Part shown: one piece after another, positions 7,143 through 13,786 of the stretch
How positions within the stretch are numbered: the stretch's first letter is position 1
Layout: every line of letters starts with the position of its first letter
Source of the DNA: Clostridiales bacterium
GTDB taxonomy: Bacteria; Bacillota; Clostridia; Lachnospirales; Lachnospiraceae
Length of the DNA: 16,414 nucleotides
Assembly: GCA_019420425.1 (NCBI GenBank)
Contig: JAHZHG010000006.1
Location: forward strand, 7,253-23,666
Reading direction: 5' to 3'
The notes under the pieces: model-generated
What the model was told of the DNA's origin: nothing
Database searches by the model: none
What the model saw: only the letters and a program-made list of their open reading frames with translations
Translations under genes and position numbers: made by a program

Positions 7143-8054
7143 CTATCCCATATATGGATGAATGGACTGAAGCAAATCCACAATCCGATCCAGCTCATCA
7201 TTCGAATAATATTCTATTTCTATTTTGCCCTGATTATTTGATTTGTGATTGACCGTAACCTTAGTTCCAAGAACTACCTTTATTTTTTCTTCTATATCCT
7301 TGTAAATAAAGCTGTTAACCTTTTCCGGCTTTGGTTTTTCCGGCTCTTTCTTTTCCTTCTGGAGAAGCTTTACCAGTTTTTCTACCTCGCGCACACTTAA
7401 CTTTTGGTCAAAAATCTGATTGGCTATTTTCCACTGGGTATCATTATCTTCGATGGCCAGCAGTGCTCTGGCATGCCCGGTGGAAATCATATCATCAATC
7501 ACCATCTGCTGAACACGCTCATCCAATTTTAACAGGCGGATAGAGTTTGTCACTGCGGTACGGCTTTTAGATACCCGTTCAGCAACCTCGTCCTGTTTCA
7601 GGTTAAATTCTGTCAGCAGTCTTTTATAGGCCTGAGCTTCTTCGATGGGATTCAGGTTTTCCCGCTGAATATTTTCAATCAAAGAAATTTCCACCGTCTG
7701 CCGCTCGTCCAGCTCTTTAATCATTACCGGCACCTCTTTTAACCCTGCCAGCTTAGCTGCTCTCCAACGGCGTTCTCCTGCAATAATTGTATAGTAATCT
7801 TCTTTTTTCTGTACAATCAACGGTTGAATCACACCAAATTGCTTTATTGACTCTGCAAGCTCTAAAAGTGCATCCTCATCGAAATGCTTTCTCGGCTGCT
7901 CTCTGTTAGGAGAAATATCGCTGAGCTTAATCAGTAATGGCGAAGCAGAAGCCTCTTTGTTCTCAATCGTAGTTACTGCAGGAGCAGCCGCAATATTTCC
8001 TGCAGGGATTAACGAATCCAAGCCTTTACCTAATCCTTTTTTCTTTATTGCCAT
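7143..8054 (-). CDS. parB: Chromosome-partitioning protein ParB/Spo0J (CTP-dependent DNA clamp)
   Basis: A 303-residue ParB. The N-terminal basic peptide KKKGLGKGLDSLIP stimulates the ParA ATPase. The ParB/Srx-like domain (about 42-130) carries the CTP-binding arginine motif GERRWRAA (93-100) and ENIQRENLNPIEEA (about 128-140). A helix-turn-helix follows (about 153-172, KQDEVAERVSKSRTAVTNSI) for parS recognition. A charged Lys/Glu/Pro linker (about 232-246) leads to the C-terminal dimerisation domain. The ATG overlaps the end of parA by 10 nt, so the two are translationally coupled. Its targets, two perfect parS sites, lie just upstream of parA, with a third inside rsmG. ParB should load there, slide and recruit SMC to organise the origin region. 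Confidence 0.97.
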   Translation of the reverse strand: MAIKKKGLGKGLDSLIPAGNIAAAPAVTTIENKEASASPLLIKLSDISPNREQPRKHFDEDALLELAESIKQFGVIQPLIVQKKEDYYTIIAGERRWRAAKLAGLKEVPVMIKELDERQTVEISLIENIQRENLNPIEEAQAYKRLLTEFNLKQDEVAERVSKSRTAVTNSIRLLKLDERVQQMVIDDMISTGHARALLAIEDNDTQWKIANQIFDQKLSVREVEKLVKLLQKEKKEPEKPKPEKVNSFIYKDIEEKIKVVLGTKVTVNHKSNNQGKIEIEYYSNDELDRIVDLLQSIHPYMG

Positions 8055-8821
8055 TCTTCTTCTCCTCTGTGAATTACTTCCTCCGCAAGCATACGATAAC
8101 TCTCTGCCCCCGCAGACTTCGCGTCGTATTTGGTGATGGGCATACCATAGCTGGGTGCTTCTGCAAGTCTCACATTTCTCGGTATTATACTTTTATAAAT
8201 ATTCTGATTCAAATTTTCCTTTACGTTTTCTACAACCTGAAGGGAAAGATTGGTTCTGGCATCATACATGGTAAATACTACGCCTTCAATCTCCAACACC
8301 GGATTCAACCGTTCCTTAACCAATTGAATGGTATGCATCAGCTGACTCAGCCCCTCCAGCGCATAATATTCACATTGAATCGGCACAAGCACGGTATTGC
8401 CGGCACACATGGAATTTATGGTAAGCATATTTAATGAAGGTGGGCAGTCGATCAGGATAAAGTCATAATCATCCTTTACCTTTTCCAACTCATTTTTCAG
8501 AATAAATTCTTTATTTTCAATGCCAATCATTTCTATTTCTGCAGCGGCCAGATTTATATTTGACGGCACTACGGAAAGGCGTTCAAATACTTCTTTGATT
8601 AGACAATCCTCCAATTTACATTGTCCAAGGAGCAGTTCATAGACCGTATTCTCCACATTATCCTTCTCCACACCCATCCCACTCGTCGTATTTCCCTGGG
8701 GGTCCATATCTACAACTAATACTCTCTGTCCCGCTTCAGCCAGAGATGCAGACAGGTTGATCGCTGTTGTTGTCTTTCCTACACCGCCCTTTTGATTGGC
8801 GATTACAATTGTTCTGCCCAT
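8045..8821 (-). CDS. parA: Chromosome-partitioning ATPase ParA/Soj
   Basis: A ParA/Soj ATPase of 258 residues that binds DNA non-specifically as an ATP dimer and is stimulated by the N-terminus of ParB. The deviant Walker A motif KGGVGKTT is at 11-18 with the signature Lys (11), Walker A' is VVDMDPQGN (about 36-44), and Walker B is FILIDCPP (about 121-128). There are two in-frame ATGs, at 8827 and 8821. The GGAG core lies 3 nt before the first and 9 nt before the second, and the second gives the MGRTIVIANQKGG start that matches Soj proteins, so I choose 8821. It is first in the parA-parB-DUF4446 operon, with its promoter between the gene and the twin parS. In this group Soj also affects DnaA activity at the nearby origin. 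Confidence 0.96.
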   Translation of the reverse strand: MGRTIVIANQKGGVGKTTTAINLSASLAEAGQRVLVVDMDPQGNTTSGMGVEKDNVENTVYELLLGQCKLEDCLIKEVFERLSVVPSNINLAAAEIEMIGIENKEFILKNELEKVKDDYDFILIDCPPSLNMLTINSMCAGNTVLVPIQCEYYALEGLSQLMHTIQLVKERLNPVLEIEGVVFTMYDARTNLSLQVVENVKENLNQNIYKSIIPRNVRLAEAPSYGMPITKYDAKSAGAESYRMLAEEVIHRGEEEWQ

Positions 8822-8867
8822 ATCCATTTTCTCCCCTGTTTAATTAAAAGACATGTTTTCTTTCATT

Positions 8868-8896
8868 ATTATAACATCATTGTTTTCTATAATCCA
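8868..8896 (-). promoter_or_regulatory. Promoter of the parA operon
   Basis: A perfect TATAAT -10 (8868-8873) and a weak TGGATT -35 (8891-8896) have a 17-nt spacer. The nearest parS (8903-8918) begins 6 bp beyond the -35. ParB bound or spreading there could repress its own operon; that is inference from position. Confidence 0.5.
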
Positions 8897-8902
8897 TAGT
8901 AA

Positions 8903-8918
8903 TGTTTCACGTGAAACA
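8903..8918. promoter_or_regulatory. parS site 1 (ParB/Spo0J binding)
   Basis: TGTTTCACGTGAAACA, a perfect 16-bp palindrome identical to the Firmicute parS consensus. It is the loading site for the ParB encoded next door. Confidence 0.95.
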
Positions 8919-8947
8919 TTTTTTATTAAACATTTTTTTGTTTATGA

Positions 8948-8963
8948 TGTTTCACGTGAAACA
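8948..8963. promoter_or_regulatory. parS site 2 (ParB/Spo0J binding)
   Basis: A second perfect TGTTTCACGTGAAACA, 45 bp centre to centre from site 1. The two are separated by an AT-only stretch apart from two C/G positions. The region from here to about 9108 has no further feature I can support. Confidence 0.95.
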
Positions 8964-9108
8964 TTTACGGTAAGGTGCACGTCTTGAAAACGAATTAACG
9001 ATTCCACAATAAGATTAAAAAGGGTTGGGTTGGAGTTATATATTTTACATGTATTAGAACCCGGAGGCAGTTATAGAAAAAAGGTTATCCAAGATATAAA
9101 AAATTTAG

Positions 9109-9184
9109 TTCTGGGATGCCTGAAAGGTATACTTTATGGGCCGCATTCACTGCGGCTTCATTCTGGGATGCCTGAAAGGTATAG
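9109..9184 (+). repeat. 52-bp repeat unit (one full copy plus a 24-bp partial copy)
   Basis: A full unit at 9109-9160 begins TTCTGGGATGCCTGAAAGG and contains the hairpin GCCGCA-TTCAC-TGCGGC. It is followed directly by a second copy that stops after 24 bp (9161-9184). The same unit recurs in the opposite orientation at 9954-10005 with 47 of 52 positions identical. Confidence 0.85.
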
Positions 9185-9211
9185 GATTTTACACATCTTG
9201 GATTTTCGGAC

Positions 9212-9394
9212 GCTCCGAGCGGCAGCATATGCCCTGCAAGACACGGCGAATTTGGGGCTTTTTGCTCCGCCGCCCATAAGCAGGCCCGTCCGCAAACTCA
9301 CTCCGTTCAAACATGCTACCGGGCCTGCAGCTATGCTCACAAAAAGCCCCAAATTCACCTATCGTCTTGCAGGGCATACGCTGCCGCTCGGAGC
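9212..9394. repeat. Large inverted repeat / hairpin element 1
   Basis: The arm 9212-9242 pairs with 9364-9394 (30 of 31 positions). After a small internal loop, 9248-9264 pairs perfectly with 9340-9356 (17 bp, GAATTTGGGGCTTTTTG on the left arm). A further inner stem, GCAGGCCCG/CGGGCCTGC (9280-9288 with 9320-9328), caps it. The whole 183-nt segment can fold into one long interrupted hairpin as RNA or a cruciform as DNA. Confidence 0.85.
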
Positions 9395-9592
9395 TGTGCT
9401 TCTAAGGCGTAAGTACAAATGCGGAGGGCCTTCATTTTTTCAATAGGATAGTTAAAATGAAAGTTCTTCTGCATTAGACTGGTCAAGAAACTACTGTTTT
9501 TTGCCAATTAGCTATGATCTTGCAGGACATACGCTGTCGCTTGGAGCTGTGCCTCTAAGACGTGAGTACAAATCTGGAAGTTCTTCATTTTT
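9359..9592. repeat. Direct repeat of about 81 bp (9359-9439 and 9512-9592)
   Basis: Two same-direction copies with 68 of 81 positions identical and no gaps, each ending in TTCATTTTT. The first copy is the right arm of hairpin 1 and its outward extension. The second stands alone without a left arm, as if a truncated older copy of the same element. Most of the differences are transitions, consistent with neutral decay. Confidence 0.8.
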
Positions 9593-9720
9593 CCGCCAGT
9601 CTTATTAACCCAAAAGTCCTTTGGCCTCTGCTCTCCGCTATTCGGCAACACATAGTGGTCGAATCGGCCTACTGAAAAGCCAGGAAGCTTCCTCAATCAC
9701 TCTTCCGACTTAGACGAACA

Positions 9721-9902
9721 GCCGCTATGGAAAGGAGGTTGTCCAGGAGGAGCCTTCAGGGGCGGGTTTAGCGCGGGTGAAATCCGACGCTTACGGAAAC
9801 TTAGGCGCGAAGGCTTTCCTGAGCGGCTTAGTTGGAGTTAGCGGCTAGTTCGCCGGAGCGTTGCCATCAGCGACGGATGGACAACCTCCTTTCCATAGCG
9901 GC
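9721..9902. repeat. Inverted-repeat element 2 closed by a perfect 25-bp stem
   Basis: Bases 9721-9745 (starting GCCGCTATGGAAAGG) are an exact reverse complement of 9878-9902, with no mismatch in 25 bp. The 132-nt interior is GC-rich and holds further short pairings (for example GCGCGG...CCGACGC near 9771-9790) and a direct repeat, AGCGGCTTAGTT (9822-9833) with AGCGGCTAGTT (9840-9850). I see no obvious target-site duplication immediately outside the ends and no transposase. It may be a MITE-like element or a structured RNA; the perfect stem argues for recent origin or active maintenance. Confidence 0.85.
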
Positions 9903-9927
9903 GTCCGGGTATCCAACATGTAAAAAA

Positions 9928-10040
9928 AAGTATACCTATCAGGCATCCCAGAACTAAGCCGCAGTGAATGCGGCATATAAAGTATACCTTTCAGGTATCC
10001 CAGAATGAAGCCGCAGTGATGGGCCCATAAAGTATACTTT
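9928..10040 (-). repeat. Inverted array of the 52-bp unit (one full, two partial copies)
   Basis: Read on the minus strand: a 5'-truncated copy (10040-10006), a full copy (10005-9954) and a 3'-truncated copy (9953-9928). Each has the GGGATRCCTGAWAGGTATAC core, and the first two have the CTGCGGC hairpin half. Orientation is opposite to the copies at 9109-9184, so the two arrays bracket the two large hairpins as long terminal inverted repeats. Confidence 0.85.
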
Positions 10041-10129
10041 ATAAACCAACATTTCCTATTACATCAACATAATTTAAAAATATTAAAAGTAAAACAATGA
10101 GGAAAATTATCCGAAGTCAAAAATTTTGA

Positions 10130-10158
10130 TTGTATCTTTTGCAAATATAGACTATAAT
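10130..10158 (+). promoter_or_regulatory. Promoter of the alpha/beta-hydrolase gene
   Basis: TTGTAT (10130-10135) and TATAAT (10153-10158) are separated by 17 nt. This is a strong sigma-A-type pair 26 nt upstream of the ATG and outside the repeat island. Confidence 0.65.
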
Positions 10159-10184
10159 ATTTCTAAGCTGAAAGGAGTATCGCT

Positions 10185-11129
10185 ATGAAACACAAACTTA
10201 AATCCAGCATCGTATTAGGTACAACAGCCTTTGGTGTGCTTCATCTGGTTAATAAGCTAATTACAGCCACTGCTTTATCTAAAAATGTGCTAAAGACAAA
10301 CAATGGAACATACTTTAATTGGCGGTTTGGTAATATTTATTATACCAAATCCGGTTCTGGCGCACCTTTGCTGCTGATCCATGATACTACTCCTTCCTCT
10401 TCGTCCTATGAATGGAGCGAACTGATTGACTGTTTATCCAAGCAATACACGGTCTACGCCATTGATCTGATTGGCTGCGGCCGTTCGGACAAGCCTAACT
10501 TTACTTATACAAATTATCTTTACGTACAGTTGATCACGGAATTTATCAAAGAGGTTATTGGAGAAAAGGTAAATGTGGCTGCTTCCAACTACTCCACTTC
10601 CTTTACTATCCTGGCCTGCTACAGCAACCCGGATTTATTTAATAAAATTATGCTGATTAATCCGCCCAGTGTTAAAAAGCTGAACCGGATACCGGATAAA
10701 AAATCAAAAATAATCAAATATCTGCTCGACCTGCCAATTATCGGTACCACGCTGTATTACATTTTATCCAGCAAAGATAATATAGAATATACATTTACGG
10801 AAGATTATCTGGATAATCCGTTTCATTTGCAGCAGAAACAGTTGAATGCATATTATGAAGGCGCCCACACCGGCGATGGCAGCGGAAAACATTTACTTTC
10901 CAGTATTGAAGGGAATTATTTGACCGTAGACGTATCCCGGGCAATAAAAGAGATCAACAACAGTATCTTTATTGTGTCAGGGTCTGGTCTGGAAAATGAA
11001 CAAAAGATCGCTGAGGAATATGTAAAGCTGAATGCTTCGATTGAATGTTCAACCATTAATCACGCTAAAAAGTTACCCCAGGTTGAAACGCCTGAGGAAA
11101 TTTCCAAACTTTTTAAAATCTTTTTCTAA
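10185..11129 (+). CDS. Membrane-anchored alpha/beta-hydrolase-fold protein with degenerate active site
   Basis: A 314-residue protein and the only plus-strand gene in the window. A hydrophobic N-terminal segment (about 9-27) suggests a signal anchor. The fold is shown by GNIYYTKSGSGAPLLLIHD (about 49-67), YAIDLIGCGRSDKP (91-104, the usual DlpGfGrSdkP) and a C-terminal NHAKKLPQVETPEEI (292-306), where His293 is a candidate catalytic His. The nucleophile elbow, normally GxSxG, reads AASNYSTSF (132-140), so both glycines are lost and Asn135 or Ser134 occupies the nucleophile place. The oxyanion HG is HD (66-67), and no clear acid residue is seen in FIVSGSGLENEQ. It may be an inactive relative or use a shifted serine. 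GAAAGGAG precedes the ATG at good spacing. It lies convergent to rsmG and divergent from parA. Confidence 0.8.
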   Translation: MKHKLKSSIVLGTTAFGVLHLVNKLITATALSKNVLKTNNGTYFNWRFGNIYYTKSGSGAPLLLIHDTTPSSSSYEWSELIDCLSKQYTVYAIDLIGCGRSDKPNFTYTNYLYVQLITEFIKEVIGEKVNVAASNYSTSFTILACYSNPDLFNKIMLINPPSVKKLNRIPDKKSKIIKYLLDLPIIGTTLYYILSSKDNIEYTFTEDYLDNPFHLQQKQLNAYYEGAHTGDGSGKHLLSSIEGNYLTVDVSRAIKEINNSIFIVSGSGLENEQKIAEEYVKLNASIECSTINHAKKLPQVETPEEISKLFKIFF

Positions 11130-11137
11130 TTTTATCA

Positions 11138-11171
11138 GCTCCCTTGAATTTTTATTTTAATTCAAGGGAGC
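11138..11171 (+). terminator. Strong hairpin between convergent hydrolase and rsmG genes
   Basis: A perfect 13-bp stem (GCTCCCTTGAATT at 11138-11150 with 11159-11171) and an 8-nt loop begin 9 nt after the hydrolase stop. The bases after it on the plus strand are T-rich but not a clean T-run. It probably ends the hydrolase transcript and perhaps also rsmG read-through on the other strand. Confidence 0.55.
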
Positions 11172-11202
11172 ACCAGTTTCTTATTTCTATATATTTTTAT
11201 TT

Positions 11203-11882
11203 TTATAAAGGTTCTTTTCCCGGTATTCCCGCTTTTCTTGGATATGTTGAAGATATCGGCTTTTCTTTTTCTATTACAATCAACGAGCGTTCAATATCAC
11301 TGTCCGGTAATATAAATCTATGGATTTCCTTTATTTTTCCTCCCAGCAATCGCAGCGCCCGTTCAGCGCTTTTTACTTCTTCATCCACATTTCCCGACTT
11401 ATATGAGACAAATAATCCACTGCTCTGGAAACGCAGAGATCAAACTTCTCCCTGTACTCTTCCCTCCTGGCCAGCTCCTCCGCTCTTCCATGAACAGCCA
11501 ATATTCCATTCAGTTCCAGCGCTTCAATTACTTCATTTAAAAATTTAATGCGTTTATTTAATGAGTCAGCAAGAACAAACTCCAGCTGGGGAAATACAAT
11601 TTTCAATGGTATTCCGGGAAATCCGGCGCCGGTTCCCAAATCCATCACCCGCAATGTTTCACGTGAAAGCATAGGCAACGCGTTTACCAAGGATAAGCTG
11701 TCAAGAAAATGCTTTACCAGCACATCCTCAAACGCGGTGATTGCCGTCAGATTCATCACCTTGTTTTTTTCTACAAGCAGTTCATAATAATGAATAAGCA
11801 TTCCCATTTGCCGGTCAGTTATCTGTATCCCCAGCTTTTCGGCGGATCTTAGAAAGTTTTCCACATTTTTTTCTTTATTCAT
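11203..11882 (-). pseudogene. rsmG: rsmG, 16S rRNA m7G527 methyltransferase, disrupted by an internal deletion
   Basis: RsmG methylates G527 of 16S rRNA using S-adenosylmethionine. Codons 1-155 are normal: MNLTAITAFEDVLVKHFLDS, the SAM-binding VMDLGTGAGFPGIPLKI (about 79-95), DSLNKRIKFL (about 105-114) and FDLCVSRAV (147-155). After SRAV the frame runs into a stop at 11373 (169-residue product). The rest of RsmG continues in another frame from about 11418: GLFVSYKSGNVDEEVKSAERA, then LLGGKIKEIHRFILPDSDIE and a C-terminal YPRKAGIPGKEPL. Against Bacillus RsmG (239 residues) about 17 codons plus 1 nt (about 52 nt) are missing between these parts. A single-base error would not explain the missing residues. 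The start overlaps the mnmG end by 8 nt. Loss of RsmG is known to give low-level streptomycin resistance. An assembly error is the alternative. Confidence 0.85.
11655..11670. promoter_or_regulatory. Near-perfect parS inside rsmG
   Basis: TGTTTCACGTGAAAGC matches the parS consensus at 14 of 16 positions; only the last two bases differ. It lies in the LSRET codons of rsmG, about 2.7 kb from the twin sites. A match of this quality is unlikely by chance so close to parAB, so it is probably a third ParB loading site. Confidence 0.75.
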
Positions 11883-13779
11883 GGTGTTTTTCCCTGCCTT
11901 TCATGCGATTAAACTGTTCCAGATACACCAAAAGTACGGATATATCTGCAGGAGAAACTCCGGATATTCTGGATGCCTGGCCAATAGATGAAGGCTCATA
12001 TAGCTTTAGCTTCTGTCTTGCCTCGATACGCAGGCTTCCCACATCATCATAATCCAGCTCCGGAGGTATCTTTTTTTCCTCCAGCTTTTTAAACTGTTCT
12101 ACCTGGCGCAGCTGTCTTTGGATATATCCCTCATATTTCAGATTAATATTTACCTGCTCGCCCACCGCATCCGGATAATTCGGACGGTCGTCGTCAATTT
12201 CAGCCAAAAGTTCATAGCTCAGCTCCGGACGGCGGATCAGCTCGCCAATGGTTGACGCTGTTTTTAACGGTGTGCTTTCATGCTTTGCCAAAAATGTCTG
12301 TACCCGTTCATTTGCTCCAATCTTTGTGGATTCTACCCGTTTTATTTCTTCTTCTATGTGGATTTTTTTCTCTAAAAAGCGCTGATAGTCCTCGTCAGAA
12401 ACCAGACCTATTCTGTATCCAATCTCCGTCAGGCGCATATCTGCATTATCCTGTCGGAGCAGAAGCCGATATTCTGCTCTGGAGGTCATCATCCGGTATG
12501 GCTCATGGTTTTCCTTTGTCACCAAATCATCGACCAATACGCCAATATACGCCTGTGACCTGTCTAAAATCAGCTGCTCCCGTCCCAGTACAGATAAAGC
12601 TGCATTTATCCCTGCTAAAAGACCCTGGGCTGCCGCCTCCTCATAGCCTGAGCTGCCGTTAAACTGGCCTGCGCTGAACAGGCCTTTAATCTGTTTAAAC
12701 TCCAGCGTAGATTTCAGCTGACGCGGATTAATGCAATCGTACTCAATTGCATAAGCGTTTCTTACAATTTCCGCATGTTCCAGGCCTTTAACGCTTCGAT
12801 ACATAGCGATTTGAACATCCTCTGGAAGCGAACTGGACATTCCGCCAATGTACATTTCTGAGGAATGAAGGCCCTCTGGCTCGATAAAGACCTGATGGCG
12901 GTTTTTGTCCGCGAATTTTACCACTTTATCCTCTATAGACGGGCAGTACCTTGGGCCAGTTCCCTCGATCATTCCGGAATACAGCGGAGAACGGTCCAGA
13001 TTTGCCCGGATAATCTCGTGGGTTTTTTCATTTGTATAGGTCAGCCAGCAGGAAGCCTGCTCAATCTGTACAGACTCCGGATCTGTATGAAAGGAAAAGG
13101 GAACCACCCGCTTATCTCCAAACTGTTCTTCCATTTTGTCGAAATCAATTGAACGTTTGTCGATACGTGCCGGTGTTCCTGTCTTAAATCGATATATTTC
13201 GATATTATTTTTAATTAAGGAATCGGTCAGATAGTTGGCTGCCTGCAGGCCGTTTGGGCCGGTATAATTGCTGACATCTCCGTATATACACCTGGCCTTC
13301 AGATATGTACCGGTACAAAGTACACACGCCCTGCAGTGATATACTGCCTTCGAATAGGTCTTTACTCCGGTAATCCGCCCATCTTCCACCAAAAGCTCGG
13401 TGATTTCTGCCTGCTTAATGGTCAGATTATCTGTATGCTCCAGTACCTTGCGCATTTCTCTGCTGTATTCCGCCTTGTCTGCCTGGGCCCTCAGCGAATG
13501 GACAGCCGGGCCTTTGGAGCGGTTCAGCATTTTGGACTGGATAAATGTACGGTCGATGTTCCGTCCCATTTCTCCTCCCAGGGCGTCTATTTCCCTTACC
13601 AGGTGCCCTTTTGAGCTGCCTCCGATATTCGGATTGCAGGGCATCATGGCTATGCTGTCCACACTGACGGTAAACAGTACGGTTTTCAGGCCAAGCCTGG
13701 CGCAGGCCAGAGCGGCCTCGCAGCCTGCGTGACCTGCTCCTACGACCACAATATCTGTATTTATCTCTACTGTACTCAT
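11875..13779 (-). CDS. mnmG: tRNA uridine-34 5-carboxymethylaminomethyl modification enzyme MnmG (GidA)
   Basis: An intact 634-residue FAD enzyme that, with MnmE, builds the (carboxymethyl)aminomethyl group on U34 of tRNAs reading split codon boxes. The FAD-binding GAGHAG is at 14-19. The family motifs MMPCNPNIGGSSKGHLVREIDALGGEMG (about 45-72), TGTYLKARCIYGD (about 156-168), RFKTGTPARID (about 197-207) and QFNGSSGYEEAAAQG (about 372-386) are all present. The C-terminal helical tRNA/MnmE-binding domain ends in ISGVSPADISVLLVYLEQ. Length is normal (Bacillus 628). It starts 7 nt after mnmE and overlaps rsmG by 8 nt, so it is translated as part of the mnmE-mnmG-rsmG operon. Its partner MnmE looks broken here, which would leave MnmG without its usual function. 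Confidence 0.97.
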   Translation of the reverse strand: MSTVEINTDIVVVGAGHAGCEAALACARLGLKTVLFTVSVDSIAMMPCNPNIGGSSKGHLVREIDALGGEMGRNIDRTFIQSKMLNRSKGPAVHSLRAQADKAEYSREMRKVLEHTDNLTIKQAEITELLVEDGRITGVKTYSKAVYHCRACVLCTGTYLKARCIYGDVSNYTGPNGLQAANYLTDSLIKNNIEIYRFKTGTPARIDKRSIDFDKMEEQFGDKRVVPFSFHTDPESVQIEQASCWLTYTNEKTHEIIRANLDRSPLYSGMIEGTGPRYCPSIEDKVVKFADKNRHQVFIEPEGLHSSEMYIGGMSSSLPEDVQIAMYRSVKGLEHAEIVRNAYAIEYDCINPRQLKSTLEFKQIKGLFSAGQFNGSSGYEEAAAQGLLAGINAALSVLGREQLILDRSQAYIGVLVDDLVTKENHEPYRMMTSRAEYRLLLRQDNADMRLTEIGYRIGLVSDEDYQRFLEKKIHIEEEIKRVESTKIGANERVQTFLAKHESTPLKTASTIGELIRRPELSYELLAEIDDDRPNYPDAVGEQVNINLKYEGYIQRQLRQVEQFKKLEEKKIPPELDYDDVGSLRIEARQKLKLYEPSSIGQASRISGVSPADISVLLVYLEQFNRMKGREKHHE

Positions 13780-13786
13780 ATATACC

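Larger units (their letters stand above)
9083..10044. repeat. Composite palindromic repeat island, no supported gene
   Basis: Between the parS pair and the hydrolase gene about 0.95 kb consists of nested repeats. Left to right: 52-bp-unit repeats (9109-9184), a large hairpin (9212-9394) whose right arm continues to about 9439, a second diverged copy of that right arm (9512-9592), a unique segment (9593-9720) holding the short palindrome GGAAGCTTCC and an imperfect hairpin CCGCTAT/ATAGTGG, a second large hairpin (9721-9902), and inverted 52-bp-unit repeats (9928-10040). Imperfect direct copies of a GGTTATCC-type segment (9083-9106 and 9907-9930, 18 of 24 identical) flank the two hairpins. The interior is GC-rich while both flanks are AT-rich. 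Open frames inside it are repeat-derived, lack ribosome-binding sites and match no family I know. The best reading is stacked non-autonomous (MITE- or REP-like) elements. Confidence 0.75.

Noticed and set aside
9030..9446. A plus-strand open frame of 138 codons through the repeat island
   Set aside because: It starts at a TTG without a ribosome-binding site, runs through both arms of hairpin 1, and its product matches nothing I recognise. It follows from repeats, not from a gene.
9355..9588. Two minus-strand 26-codon frames (9355-9435 and 9508-9588), both of the form MK..xICTxxLEAQLxAxAYxLQD, in the two copies of the direct repeat
   Set aside because: The similarity is that of the DNA repeat itself. 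Most of the changes within the frame alter amino acids rather than sitting at third positions, and no ribosome-binding site precedes either ATG, so there is no sign of selection on a peptide.
9508..9696. A minus-strand 62-codon frame in the island
   Set aside because: It merely extends the repeat-derived frame through unique sequence, with no recognised domain and no start signals.
9083..10044. CRISPR array
   Set aside because: The repeats are inverted and nested, with no regular spacer length and no cas genes.
8828..10184. Chromosomal origin (oriC)
   Set aside because: I see no cluster of DnaA boxes (TTATNCACA) or dnaA gene. The gene order places oriC beyond the right edge; the AT-rich stretch here is explained by parS and promoters.
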